From Sphingobium sp. YR768 (lineage in GTDB: Bacteria > Pseudomonadota > Alphaproteobacteria > Sphingomonadales > Sphingomonadaceae), in contig NZ_FOGE01000012.1 in assembly GCF_900111125.1 (NCBI RefSeq), positions 92,729-156,728 on the forward strand: a stretch of DNA of 64,000 nucleotides, in the 5' to 3' direction. Position numbers and translations under genes: made by a program. Below are positions 16,980 to 27,153 of this stretch, in pieces. The notes under the pieces are model-generated. The model saw nothing but the letters and a program-made list of their open reading frames with translations, made no database searches and had not been told where the DNA came from. Within the stretch, counting starts at the first letter, position 1. Every line of letters begins with the position of its first letter.

Positions 16980-18272
16980 TCATTTGCCGATGCAGAATCC
17001 CGAAAAGAGGCGATCGAGCATATCCTCGGTCCCGGCCTGTCCGGTCAGGGCGTCGATGGCGGTGCGGGCGAGGCGCAATTCCTCGGCCGCGACCAGCAGA
17101 TCGGGCGTGCCGCGCGCAGCATCGAGATGGTCGTGCAACTGTCTCACTCGCTGTCTCTGGCGGGTGTGCAGGGCATAATCGCCCTCCCCCGGCAGCAGCG
17201 CTGCGGCACGCTCCAGCAAGGTGACGATCAGCTTTGTCATCCCTTCGCCCGTCCGCGCGGAGAGCGAGAGGCCGGGGCGATCCATCTCCGCGCAGTCGCT
17301 TTGCGCGGCGATCAGGATCGCATCGTCGCGGGGCAGTTCGTCTGCCTCGCCCAGCCAGAGGATGATGTCGGCGGCCTCCAGCGCGGCGCGGGCCCGGTCG
17401 ATGCCGATCGCCTCGATCGCATCCGACGTCTCGCCACGCAGGCCGGCTGTGTCGGTGAAGAGGAAGGCGGTGCCACCGATCGCGGCGGGCACCTCGATCC
17501 GGTCGCGCGTGGTGCCGGCGATATCGGACACGATCGCCGCTTCGCGGCCGACCAGTGCATTAAGCAGGGTCGATTTGCCGGCATTGGGTGGGCCGGCGAG
17601 CACGACGCGCACGCCGTCTCGCAACCGTTCGGCCGAAGGCGCGGCGAGGATGGTGGCGACGTCCTGCGCCAATGCAGCAATCCCCTCACCGATCCGCGCT
17701 TCGATCGCGGCATCGGGCACGTCATCTTCATCGGAGAAATCGAGCGCGGCTTCCGCCATGGCGGACAGGTCAAGCAGGCTCCGGCGCCAGCCGTCTATGC
17801 GGCGGGAAAAATGCCCCTCCGCCATCAACAGGGCGGCGCGGCGCTGGCCCTGGGTTTCGGCGGCGAGCAGATCGGACAAGCCCTCCACCGCATTCAGATC
17901 CATGCGGCCATGGGCGAAGGCGCGGCGGGTGAATTCACCTGCCTCGGCGCGGCGCAGACCGGGCATGGCACCCAGCGCATCCTCGACCGCCGCGACGACG
18001 GCCCGACCGCCATGGCAATGGAGTTCGGCCATATCCTCACCCGTGACCGTCGCCGGGCCGGGCAGCCAGAGCAGCAGCGCCTGATCGAGCAGGCCGCCGT
18101 CACGCGGGTCTTTCAGCAAGGCGAGGCTGGCAGTGCGGGGCTGCGGCACGCGCCGGGCCAGAGCCTCCAGCGCGGTGTGGGCCTGATTGCCGCTGATGCG
18201 GATGACGGCGATGCCCGCCGGCGGCGCCCCGCTCGACAGGGCAAAGATGGTGTCGTCCTGAACTTGGGGCAC
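16980..18272 (-). CDS. mnmE: tRNA modification GTPase MnmE (TrmE)
   Basis: A 430-residue protein, slightly shorter than the usual 450 or so. The N-terminal tetrahydrofolate-binding domain starts DTIFALSSG. The G domain has G1 GPPNAGKSTLLNAL (about 220-233), G2 DIAGTTRDRIEV and G3 DTAGL. The C-terminus is FCIGK, with the conserved catalytic Cys. At the expected G4 guanine-specificity motif (N/TKxD) the sequence reads ILIAAQSDCAE, so the canonical Asn/Lys are missing. MnmE acts with MnmG in U34 modification. A small gene lies 5 bp upstream on the same strand, so the operon begins at that gene. Confidence 0.96.
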   Translation of the reverse strand: MPQVQDDTIFALSSGAPPAGIAVIRISGNQAHTALEALARRVPQPRTASLALLKDPRDGGLLDQALLLWLPGPATVTGEDMAELHCHGGRAVVAAVEDALGAMPGLRRAEAGEFTRRAFAHGRMDLNAVEGLSDLLAAETQGQRRAALLMAEGHFSRRIDGWRRSLLDLSAMAEAALDFSDEDDVPDAAIEARIGEGIAALAQDVATILAAPSAERLRDGVRVVLAGPPNAGKSTLLNALVGREAAIVSDIAGTTRDRIEVPAAIGGTAFLFTDTAGLRGETSDAIEAIGIDRARAALEAADIILWLGEADELPRDDAILIAAQSDCAEMDRPGLSLSARTGEGMTKLIVTLLERAAALLPGEGDYALHTRQRQRVRQLHDHLDAARGTPDLLVAAEELRLARTAIDALTGQAGTEDMLDRLFSGFCIGK

Positions 18273-18277
18273 GCTGT

Positions 18278-18532
18278 TTATTTCTTGTCGTCCTTGCTGC
18301 CGGTCATGCCCGACAGACCGACATTCATCATCTGCTGGAACAGGCGCATGCCCGCGTCGCCGAGCGGCGAGAAGCTTTTGAACAGGGTTTCCATTTGTTC
18401 GACGCTGCCCACGCCATCGAAACTGTCGAGCATCGTCTTGATATATTTGTCGTGGATGGGGGTCACGTCAGGCAGGCCCAGAAAGGCGCGGGCCTCGGCA
18501 GGCGTGCAATCCACGTCGACGGTTACCTTCAT
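18278..18532 (-). CDS. Small conserved protein, DUF6489-like
   Basis: An 84-residue acidic and basic mixed protein (MKVTVDVDCTPAEARAFLG, then DKYIKTMLDSFDGV and FQQMMNVGLSGM). It has no signal peptide or membrane helix. I recognise it as a small sphingomonad protein found beside mnmE, probably the family called DUF6489, but that name is from memory. It is the first gene of the leftward mnmE operon, ending 5 bp before the mnmE start. The function is unknown; the Met-rich C-terminal helix could be amphipathic. Confidence 0.8.
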   Translation of the reverse strand: MKVTVDVDCTPAEARAFLGLPDVTPIHDKYIKTMLDSFDGVGSVEQMETLFKSFSPLGDAGMRLFQQMMNVGLSGMTGSKDDKK

Positions 18533-18685
18533 GTCGCTGCCCTTCCCTGGTGGCGCTCTGATTGCGTTGCGCCGTCATGCCGCAAGTCGCCGTATCAACG
18601 CAAATTTTTAAAAGTGCAGGGTGGTTGCGCCCCCGTCCGGAACGGCCAATATGCGCTTCAAATCTTGTGGATGAAGGAGAATTTC

Positions 18686-19387
18686 ATGGGCGACTTTACC
18701 CCGATCACCACGCTGGAAGGCGATGCGCAGTTCGATGCCTATGTCGCCACCCCCGATGGGGAAGCGACCGCGGCGATCATCGTCATCCAGGAAATTTTCG
18801 GGGTGAATGAAGGGATTCGTCAAAAGTGCGACAGTTGGGCGAAGGCGGGCTATCTGGCCTATGCGCCGGATCTGTTCTGGCGGATCGAGCCGCATATCGA
18901 ACTGGATGCGGACGTGCCCGAAGAGATGCAGCAGGCGCTGGCCTATATCCCCAAATATAATCAGGATCAGGGCATTCGCGATATCGAGGCGACGATCAAG
19001 GCGGCCCGTGCGGCGCTGGGCGGCACGGGCAAGGTCGGTGTCGTGGGCTATTGCCTGGGCGGGCGGATCGCCTTCATGTCGGCCTGCCGCACCGATGGCG
19101 ATGCCTTTGTCGGCTATTATGGCGTGGGCATCGATGGCCTGCTGGGCGAACAGCATGGCATCGGCAAGCCGACCATGCTGCATATCCCGACCAAGGACGG
19201 CTTTGTGCCGCCGGAAACGCAGAAGGCGATGCATGACGGGCTGAAGGATAATCGTCATGTGACGCTGCATGACTATGAAGGCTTGGACCATGGCTTCGCC
19301 GCCGAAATGGGCAATCGCCGGGTCGAGGATGCCGCGAAACTGGCTGACCAGCGTACCGCCGATTTCTTTGCCGAGAGCCTCGCCTGA
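18686..19387 (+). CDS. Dienelactone hydrolase family protein
   Basis: A 233-residue alpha/beta hydrolase. The catalytic Cys lies in GYCLGGRIAF (about 115-124), the Asp region in PTKDGFVPPE and the His in LDHGFA (about 205-210), the Cys-Asp-His triad of dienelactone hydrolases. The N-terminal IIVIQEIFGVNEGIRQKCD is also typical. The start at 18686 is supported by AAGGAGA five bases upstream; the longer open frame upstream overlaps the small leftward gene. These enzymes open dienelactones in chloroaromatic degradation or act as general carboxylesterases. Its stop overlaps the next start (TGATG), so it is cotranscribed with the quinone oxidoreductase. Confidence 0.92.
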   Translation: MGDFTPITTLEGDAQFDAYVATPDGEATAAIIVIQEIFGVNEGIRQKCDSWAKAGYLAYAPDLFWRIEPHIELDADVPEEMQQALAYIPKYNQDQGIRDIEATIKAARAALGGTGKVGVVGYCLGGRIAFMSACRTDGDAFVGYYGVGIDGLLGEQHGIGKPTMLHIPTKDGFVPPETQKAMHDGLKDNRHVTLHDYEGLDHGFAAEMGNRRVEDAAKLADQRTADFFAESLA

Positions 19388-20355
19388 TGTCGGCGGCATG
19401 GCGCATGGTCGCCCGCAGCCATGGCGGGCCGGAGGTGATTGCGAAGGAAGCGTTCGATCCGGGCGCGCCGGGCGAAGGCGAACTGCTGATCGAACAGGAA
19501 GCGGTCGGCCTCAATTTCATCGACACCTATTATCGCACTGGGCTTTACCCTGCCCCCCTCCCCACCCCGCTGGGGTCGGAAGGCGCGGGCAAGGTTGTCG
19601 CGATCGGGGCTGGCGTAACCGGCTTCGCCGTCGGGGATCGAGTGGGCTGCGCCAGTGGACTCGGCGCCTATGCCACGCATCGCATCATTCCGGCCGACCG
19701 GGCCGTTCGCATTCCCGATGGCGTATCGAGCGAAGATGCCGCCGCGATGATGCTGAAGGGCATGACCGCCTGTTATCTGGCGGAGGACAGTATCGCGCTG
19801 AAGGCCGGACAGGTGGCGCTGATCCATGCGGCGGCGGGTGGGGTCGGATCGATCCTGGTGCGCTGGCTGCGGGACAAGGGCGTGATCGCCATCGCCCATT
19901 GCGGATCGGCGGCCAAGGCGGCGCTGGTCGATGCCGATCATAGCCTGCACGGTTCCTTTGACGATCTGGCCGCGACGGTGCGCGAGCTGACCGGCGGCAA
20001 GGGTGTGGACGTCGTCTATGACGGGGTCGGCAAAGATAGCTGGGGAGCGTCGCTCGCCAGTCTCAAACGGCGCGGTTTGTTGGTCAGCTATGGCAATGCA
20101 TCCGGGGCTGTGCCGCCGGTCAGCCTGCTGGATCTGAGCCGGGGCGGATCGCTTTATGTTACCCGCCCAACTCTGTTCGATTATATCGCCACGGCAGAGG
20201 AACTGGCGCACACTGCGGATCGGTTGTTCGACCGGATGCAGCGCGGCGTGATCAAGGCGCAGATCGGGCAGCGTTTTGCGCTGGCGGATGCGGCCGATGC
20301 GCATCGTGCGCTGGAGGCGCGGCAGACGACGGGGGCTACGATCCTTATCCCCTGA
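19387..20355 (+). CDS. NADPH:quinone oxidoreductase (zinc-independent MDR family)
   Basis: A 322-residue medium-chain dehydrogenase/reductase. It has NFIDTYYRTGLYP (about 43-55), GSEGAGKVVAIGAGV, and the NADPH-binding AAAGGVGSILVRWL (about 150-163). Absence of the structural zinc Cys cluster places it in the quinone reductase/zeta-crystallin group, which reduces quinones or enones with NADPH. The start overlaps the dienelactone hydrolase stop by 1 bp. A terminator hairpin follows at once (20364-20395). The pair could detoxify or degrade electrophilic aromatics, but that is inference. Confidence 0.92.
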   Translation: MSAAWRMVARSHGGPEVIAKEAFDPGAPGEGELLIEQEAVGLNFIDTYYRTGLYPAPLPTPLGSEGAGKVVAIGAGVTGFAVGDRVGCASGLGAYATHRIIPADRAVRIPDGVSSEDAAAMMLKGMTACYLAEDSIALKAGQVALIHAAAGGVGSILVRWLRDKGVIAIAHCGSAAKAALVDADHSLHGSFDDLAATVRELTGGKGVDVVYDGVGKDSWGASLASLKRRGLLVSYGNASGAVPPVSLLDLSRGGSLYVTRPTLFDYIATAEELAHTADRLFDRMQRGVIKAQIGQRFALADAADAHRALEARQTTGATILIP

Positions 20356-20363
20356 ACCTCATG

Positions 20364-20395
20364 AATGGCCTCCATGATCCATCACGGAGGCCATT
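20364..20395 (+). terminator. Rho-independent-like terminator after quinone oxidoreductase gene
   Basis: A 10-bp stem (aatggcctcc / ggaggccatt) with a 12-base loop is followed by gctttt, 8 bases after the stop codon. It also lies downstream of the convergent methyltransferase gene. Confidence 0.75.
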
Positions 20396-20423
20396 GCTTT
20401 TAAGGCGCGGTCGATGGGCTGAC

Positions 20424-21368
20424 CTATCTCTTCTTCCAATATTGCATCAGTTTCTTGAGCTGCAAGGCGGGTTTATCGGACCCGTCGCCGTTGATTGAAC
20501 CTATATCGACCATCTGTTCAGATGCAGTAGAGTCGGAAACCTCGGGTTCGCGCTGAACCAACGGTGTCATCTGGACATCTTCCACAGCTTTAAGGACCGG
20601 CAGTTTGGTGCAGACGATGGCATCCTGCAATCCATCACCTACACCCCCGCCCATCCAGCAGCCATAGCTGACCTTTGTCACAGCCATCCCTGCTTGCCAG
20701 ACCATCTTCCGGATCAGGCTGTTGTCAAAGGCGATGAAGGCCAGCGGGTCATCAGGATGCGCGATGAATACATCGCCTGCCTCGCGCATGCGATCACGGT
20801 CGAGCGGGAAAATGGATTGGCCAGCCAGAACCATATGACGTGAAAATTCGTTCAATTCGAAACAGGTGAACATGAAGCGTCCACCGGGCTTCAACATGGA
20901 AGAGACGAAGTGCAACATCGTCTGAAAATCTGCCTGATTCAGATGGGTGAACACCGAAAAGGCATAGGCGTCGGTGAAATTGTCGCGATATTCCTCTGTC
21001 AGAACATCAGAACTCTTTCGCTGGCGCTGTTCGATGAAGCGATCATAATGATCATTTGCCCCTTCCAACAGCTCGAACCGGGTGTTCGGCAGTTGAGGAA
21101 CGATATGCTCCTCACAAAAATCGATCACTGGCGGCATGATGTCCATGCCCACCAACTGCTGCGGATGAACACCGGCCTTGTGCAGAGAGACCAACCCTCG
21201 ACCGATGCCGCAACCGAAATCCAGGATGCGCGAATGGCCGCCCAGCGGCAGCAGGCGGGTCAGGATAGAGATGCAGGCATCGCCCACCATTTCCGGGTCG
21301 GAACCGCCCACCCAGTCATTCATCGGGCTTGCCCGCATCTGATCATAGATGTGTGCAAGGTCGGCCAT
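20424..21368 (-). CDS. Class I SAM-dependent methyltransferase
   Basis: A 314-residue protein with SAM motif I ILDFGCGIGRGL (about 45-56), an acidic residue after the next strand (VGMDIMPPV) and a motif III-like LKPGGRFMFTCFE. I chose the start at 21368, where AGGGG lies 8 bases upstream. An earlier Met at 21440 would add residues without family character. Base composition is visibly poorer in G+C than the neighbours, as is the short gap to 21513, which suggests recent acquisition. The tail (about 255-314) is variable and ends KKLMQYWKKR. The substrate is unknown; similar proteins occur with polysaccharide genes. Confidence 0.82.
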   Translation of the reverse strand: MADLAHIYDQMRASPMNDWVGGSDPEMVGDACISILTRLLPLGGHSRILDFGCGIGRGLVSLHKAGVHPQQLVGMDIMPPVIDFCEEHIVPQLPNTRFELLEGANDHYDRFIEQRQRKSSDVLTEEYRDNFTDAYAFSVFTHLNQADFQTMLHFVSSMLKPGGRFMFTCFELNEFSRHMVLAGQSIFPLDRDRMREAGDVFIAHPDDPLAFIAFDNSLIRKMVWQAGMAVTKVSYGCWMGGGVGDGLQDAIVCTKLPVLKAVEDVQMTPLVQREPEVSDSTASEQMVDIGSINGDGSDKPALQLKKLMQYWKKR

Positions 21369-21513
21369 CAATTTACCCCTAAAATACCCAAAGTGATCTG
21401 ACGTTAACGACGAAGTCGCATGATAACAAGCCGCAAGCACAGATGTTCGGCTTTATGCGACCGAAAGAAAAAGCATATCATAGAGGATCTTACGATATCC
21501 GGGATTGGCGCTT

Positions 21514-22236
21514 TTAGTGAAGCAGCGTCAGGATGCCGACATGCCGGTCGACAAAGCCCTGATAGATCATTTCGACCGCGACATAGACGATCACGGCAAT
21601 GCCGACATAGGCGATCCAGCGGAAGCGATCGATATAATGAGCGATGATGTTCGCCGCAGCGCCCATTAGCGCCACGGACAGGAGCAGGCCAAGGATCAGG
21701 ATACCCGGATGTTCGCGGGCAGCACCGGCCACGCCCAGCACATTGTCCAGGCTCATCGATATGTCGGCGATTGCCACGGCACCTGCGGCACGGGCGAAGC
21801 TCCTGGGCGGTCGCAATCCGGCATGATCGTCGTCGCTGCGGTCGTCTGGCGTGTCTGCGTCGCGCGGGGGATGCAGTTCCCGCCACATTTTCCAGCTGAC
21901 CCATAGCAGCAGCAAGCCGCCGGCCAGTATCAAGCCGACGATTTGCAGCAATTGGCTGACGATCAGGGCGAAGAATATGCGTAGCATCAGGGCGGCGGCG
22001 ATGCCGATCAGGATGACCTTGCGCCGCTGTGCTGCGGGCAGGCCGGCGGCCAGCGCGCCGACGACGATGGCATTGTCGCCCGCCAGCAGAAGGTCGATCA
22101 TCAGCACCTTGGCAAAGGTCGCCAGAGCATCGGCTGAGCTGATCATGCTGAAATCATGGAGAATGTGCCGCCAGATATCGGCGAAGGAGCCGATCGGAAG
22201 GACGGCGGAAGCAGCGGCGGCGGTGAAGAGGAACAT
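21514..22236 (-). CDS. TerC/YjbE-family integral membrane protein
   Basis: The 240-residue protein has about seven hydrophobic helices and the paired TerC motifs DLLLAGDNAIVVG (about 49-61) and DISMSLDNVLGVAG (about 157-170), whose acidic residues sit in the membrane. A charged cytoplasmic linker rich in Asp (DADTPDDRSDDD) separates the two halves. TerC-family proteins are linked to metal (Mn2+, tellurite) handling and to metallation of exported proteins; the specific role is not visible. It ends in the low-GC gap that precedes the methyltransferase gene. Confidence 0.9.
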   Translation of the reverse strand: MFLFTAAAASAVLPIGSFADIWRHILHDFSMISSADALATFAKVLMIDLLLAGDNAIVVGALAAGLPAAQRRKVILIGIAAALMLRIFFALIVSQLLQIVGLILAGGLLLLWVSWKMWRELHPPRDADTPDDRSDDDHAGLRPPRSFARAAGAVAIADISMSLDNVLGVAGAAREHPGILILGLLLSVALMGAAANIIAHYIDRFRWIAYVGIAVIVYVAVEMIYQGFVDRHVGILTLLH

Positions 22237-22304
22237 GATGCCTCAACGCCGCCGGGCTGGATCGGATGCAGGCTGATCCCGGTTAGGGGCCAGAGAAAGA
22301 CAGA

Positions 22305-22327
22305 GGCCGGCCGATGGTGGACCGGCC
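22305..22327 (-). terminator. Possible terminator hairpin downstream of rho
   Basis: A 6-bp GC stem (ggccgg / ccggcc) with an 11-base loop begins 6 bases after the rho stop. On the transcribed strand it is followed by a pyrimidine-rich stretch (cctctgtctttctctgg). Confidence 0.4.
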
Positions 22328-22333
22328 ATGCCC

Positions 22334-23590
<1,257 letters not shown>

Positions 23591-23857
23591 TTGCGAGTCG
23601 GTCCGATGCGGTGGATAGAAAATGGTCGGAAAGGAAGGAGATAGCCGGACAGGAAGGCCGGAAATCCTCACGCCGGACGGGCGAGGATGAATATGTAAGG
23701 CGTTTAACGATCCTCAGCCCGTTTCGTCAAGGCAGGATAGAAGCGGATCATCATGGAAAATCGCGCTTTTGTGCGTACCGACGGCGAGTGGTGCCGCTGG
23801 CGCGATGGCCGGCCTTCATGATATAAGAAGCGAATAAGATAATGGAAGGACGAGGAT

Positions 23858-24835
23858 ATGGGACGACTCCCTGTCTCGACAAAGGCCCTGCTGGGAATCG
23901 CGATGGCGATCGGCGGGCCGCCACTGGCTGCGCAGGAGGCGCCCGCCCTCGATGCGGACACTCCGCCATCCGTGGTGCGGACGCTGGATGACAGCGATCA
24001 GCGGGTTACCATACCGATCTCGATCGACGGCAAGGGGCCGTGGAACTTCATCATCGACACCGGATCGCAGCGTACGGTGATCGCGCACGATCTGGCCCAG
24101 CAACTGGCACTGCCGCCGCGCGCCAATGTGACCATCATCAGCATGACCGGCCGGGCGGAAACCCATACGGTGGCGCTGCCGCGTCTGGGCTTTGGCGGCA
24201 ACCGGATCGACGATATCGAGGCGCCGGTGCTGGATGGCGCCAATCTGGGCGCGCCGGGCCTGCTGGGGCTCGACAGCCTGCATGCCAAGCGGGTGACGCT
24301 GAATTTCCGGACCGGACGGATGGAGATTGCCAGCAGCGGCGCGCGGCGGCCGCTGCGCGCCGATCCCGATACCATCGTGGTGGAGGCGAAGCGCAAGCGC
24401 GGCCAGCTGATCCTGCTCGATTCTGAGGTCAACGGGATGCGCGTCAACATCATGCTCGACACCGGCACCAATTTCAGCATCGGCAATCTGGCGCTGCGGG
24501 ACCGGCTGATCGCGAAGAAGCGGGCGCCCGCGATGCTGGAGGCGAGTCTGGTCAGTGTGACGGGCGGCCTGCTGACCGGGCAGGTGGGGCGGATCAAGTC
24601 GGTGCGCATGGGCCGCGTCAACATGATCGAGGTGCCGGTCCTGTTCGCCGACGCCAGCCCCTTCAAGGAACTGGGGATGGAGGACAAGCCCGCTTTGCTG
24701 CTGGGCATTAGCGCGCTGCGCATCTTCGATCGGGTGGCGATCGATTTCGGTCGGGGCAAAGTGGACTTCCTGATGCCGGACGCCAGTGCTCTCGACAAGA
24801 CGCGCTTTGCGGCGAACGATCAGGGCAAGGAGTGA
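23858..24835 (+). CDS. Exported tandem retropepsin-like aspartyl protease family protein
   Basis: A 325-residue protein with a signal peptide (about 1-25, ending LAAQEA). It has two aspartyl-protease-like units, each with its own catalytic triplet: FIIDTGSQRTVI (about 64-75) and IMLDTGTNFSIG (about 197-208). The hydrophobic-Gly partners are LLGLDSL (first unit) and LLGISAL (second unit). A single chain with two half-sites could form an internal pseudo-dimer, as in pepsins, whereas retropepsins normally dimerise. A ribosome site (AAGGACGAGG) precedes the ATG. It is probably periplasmic; the substrate is unknown. A hairpin repeat and PBP1a lie downstream in convergent orientation. Confidence 0.85.
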   Translation: MGRLPVSTKALLGIAMAIGGPPLAAQEAPALDADTPPSVVRTLDDSDQRVTIPISIDGKGPWNFIIDTGSQRTVIAHDLAQQLALPPRANVTIISMTGRAETHTVALPRLGFGGNRIDDIEAPVLDGANLGAPGLLGLDSLHAKRVTLNFRTGRMEIASSGARRPLRADPDTIVVEAKRKRGQLILLDSEVNGMRVNIMLDTGTNFSIGNLALRDRLIAKKRAPAMLEASLVSVTGGLLTGQVGRIKSVRMGRVNMIEVPVLFADASPFKELGMEDKPALLLGISALRIFDRVAIDFGRGKVDFLMPDASALDKTRFAANDQGKE

Positions 24836-24851
24836 GATAGAAAATCGGACC

Positions 24852-24865
24852 CCTGCTTTCGCAGG
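24852..24865. repeat. Short hairpin repeat CCTGC-TTTC-GCAGG, copy 2
   Basis: Identical core to copy 1 at 5570, including the flanking aggagccc. It again lies between two convergent genes, here the protease-like gene and PBP1a, 16 bases after the protease stop. Confidence 0.55.
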
Positions 24866-24877
24866 AGCCCGTGGCTT

Positions 24878-26971
24878 TTACTGTCCCGGCGTTGGCCGTG
24901 TTGTCGGAGGCTGTTGCTGGCGCTGACGATCGCGGCCCAGCACATTGTCGATCCACTGCTGGTCCAGCTTGGGCGGTTGTGGCCGATCCTGCGGATCGAC
25001 CTCCATCTGCTGCTGGTCCGGATCATCCTGCGCATCCGACGGTTCCGGACGCGGCCGTTCGACCGGCAGGCCATTTTCATCGACCATCATCCCGTTGTCG
25101 GGGCTGCCATAATAGGCTTCCTCATCGGGTTCGAGCTGCCATTCGGGCAGGGTGACTTCGGTGTCGAAGGGTTCGACCGGCCGCTTGGCAACGGCGACCT
25201 TCATATAGTCGGCAAAGGCCCGTGCGGGCGCGCGGCCGCCCTGCAATCCGCCGACCGTCTTGGCATCGTCGCGTCCCATCCAGACGCCGGTCGTGATGCC
25301 GCTGGAAAAGCCCAGGAAATAGCCATCCTTGTTGCTGGTGGTGGTGCCGGTCTTGCCCGCCACCGGGCGACCGATCTGCGCCGCCTTGCCGGTGCCGGTG
25401 CTGACCGCCGTCTGCATCAGGTCGGTCATGCCCGCCGCCACCCAAGGGGCGACCAGCACGCGGCTGGTATCGTCCTGATGCTGGTAGAGCAGGCGCCCGT
25501 CCGCTGTCGTGACCTTGGTGATGCCATAGGGGGTCACGGCAATGCCCTTGCGCGCGATAGAGGCTGCGGCGCGGGTCATGTCGATCAGGCGCACGTCCGA
25601 CGTGCCCAGCACCATCGAGGGATGGGTGTTGACCGGCGTGGTGATGCCGAAACGGCGCGCCATGTCGGCAACGGTCGGGAAGCCGACCTCCACGCCCAGC
25701 TTGGCCGCGATCGTGTTGATCGAGTAAGCGAAGGCGGTGCGCACGTCGATGTCGCCGGCGAAGCGGCCATTGGCGTTGCGCGGGCTCCAGCCATTGATCG
25801 TCACCGGTTCGTCGGTAATGGCCGTGTCGGGGGTGTAGCCCGCCTCCAGCGCCGCCATATAGACGAAGATCTTCCAGGCGGACCCCGGCTGGCGGGTGGC
25901 GGTGGTGGCGCGGTTATAGTTGGAGGTCACATAGTCGAGGCCGCCGACCATCGCCCGCACCGCGCCGTCGCGGTCCAGACTGACCATCGCGCCCTGCGTA
26001 CCGGCCGGGACATTGGCTTTGATCGCGGCCGTTGCGGCATTCTGCATGCCCAGATCGATGGTGGTGTAGACTTCCAGCGGCTCGTTCGGCTCGTCGATCA
26101 GCAGGTCGAGCTGGGGCAGCGCCCAGTCGGTGAAATAGCGCACGCTGTTCTGCGGCGGTTCGGGCGCCATGCTGACGCCCGCCAGATTGGCATTGGCCCG
26201 TTGCTCCGCCGTGATGGCGCCATTTTCCTCCATCAGGTCCAGCACCACGCCCGCGCGGCCGACGGCGGCTTCGGCGTCGGCGGTGGGGGAGTAGCTGGAC
26301 GGCGCCTTGACCAGACCGGCGATCACCGCCGCTTCGGGCAGGTCGAGGCCGGTGGCGGGGTGGCCGAAAAATTTGCGGCTGGCTGCGTCGATGCCATAGG
26401 CGCCGCCGCCGAAATAGACCTTGTTCAGGTAGAGTTCGAGGATCTGCCGCTTGGAGAATTTGCGCTCCAGCGCCAGCGCCAGCACCATTTCGCGGATCTT
26501 TCGGCCGAAACTATAGCTGTTGTTGAGGAAGATGTTGCGCGTCACCTGCTGGGTGATGGTCGATGCGCCCTGCCAGCGGCGACCGGTGCCACGTCGTTCC
26601 ACCGCGACCCAGGCGGCGCGGGCCATGCCAATGGGATCGACGCCGGGATGCAAGTAGAAACGCTTGTCTTCGGTCGAGACCATCGCGTCGACCATGACCT
26701 GCGGTATCTGGTCATAGCTCAGCCACTGGCCAAAGCTCGGCCCGAGCGAGACGATGACGCTGCCGTCGGCCGCGTGGACGCGGATCATCTGGCCGTTGGG
26801 GGAGGATTTGAGGCTGTTATAGTCGGGCAGGGACTGCATCGCGATGACCACCGCGATGACGACTGCCAACAACCCAGCCACTGCCGCCGCGATGCCGATC
26901 TTCAGCCCGCGCAGCATCCATGTCTTCGCGCGGCCACGTGGCGCGCCCTTGCTCTTGCTTGATCCTGCCAT
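24878..26971 (-). CDS. Penicillin-binding protein 1A (bifunctional transglycosylase/transpeptidase)
   Basis: A 697-residue class A PBP with an N-terminal membrane anchor (about 23-46). The glycosyltransferase domain has TEDKRFYLHPGVDP (about 100-113) and GASTITQQVTRNIFLNN. The transpeptidase domain has SxxK (GSAWK), SxN (YSINT) and KTGT (GKTGTTTSNKDG). The C-terminal tail is Pro/Gln/Asp-rich (about 620-697), disordered and probably species-specific. It synthesises and cross-links peptidoglycan at the inner membrane. The gene is alone on its strand up to msrB; the gap 26972-27153 holds no gene that I can support. Confidence 0.95.
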   Translation of the reverse strand: MAGSSKSKGAPRGRAKTWMLRGLKIGIAAAVAGLLAVVIAVVIAMQSLPDYNSLKSSPNGQMIRVHAADGSVIVSLGPSFGQWLSYDQIPQVMVDAMVSTEDKRFYLHPGVDPIGMARAAWVAVERRGTGRRWQGASTITQQVTRNIFLNNSYSFGRKIREMVLALALERKFSKRQILELYLNKVYFGGGAYGIDAASRKFFGHPATGLDLPEAAVIAGLVKAPSSYSPTADAEAAVGRAGVVLDLMEENGAITAEQRANANLAGVSMAPEPPQNSVRYFTDWALPQLDLLIDEPNEPLEVYTTIDLGMQNAATAAIKANVPAGTQGAMVSLDRDGAVRAMVGGLDYVTSNYNRATTATRQPGSAWKIFVYMAALEAGYTPDTAITDEPVTINGWSPRNANGRFAGDIDVRTAFAYSINTIAAKLGVEVGFPTVADMARRFGITTPVNTHPSMVLGTSDVRLIDMTRAAASIARKGIAVTPYGITKVTTADGRLLYQHQDDTSRVLVAPWVAAGMTDLMQTAVSTGTGKAAQIGRPVAGKTGTTTSNKDGYFLGFSSGITTGVWMGRDDAKTVGGLQGGRAPARAFADYMKVAVAKRPVEPFDTEVTLPEWQLEPDEEAYYGSPDNGMMVDENGLPVERPRPEPSDAQDDPDQQQMEVDPQDRPQPPKLDQQWIDNVLGRDRQRQQQPPTTRPTPGQ

Positions 26972-27153
26972 TTGTGCCGCCCCGGATACGCGCTAATCCC
27001 GGTCCCGGCCAGCGCAAATCCTGCAACCGGCGCGGAAAAAGACCGTCGCGCCGTCCATGGGGAACGGCGCTTTACCCGGGATGAACGGCCGATGTGCAGC
27101 TATCGTCAAGGCGCCGTGAAATCGATGTGGAACGGTCGGCGGAAGCGGCTTTC

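Noticed and set aside
23752..23820. 22-codon ORF upstream of the retropepsin-like gene (MENRAFVRTDGEWCRWRDGRPS)
   Set aside because: Contains Trp and Cys like a leader peptide, but has no good ribosome site and no associated terminator structure.
24914..26962. 682-codon open frame on the plus strand opposite PBP1a
   Set aside because: The reverse strand encodes a complete class A PBP with all motifs. The antisense frame is Asp/His/Arg/Gly-rich without domains.
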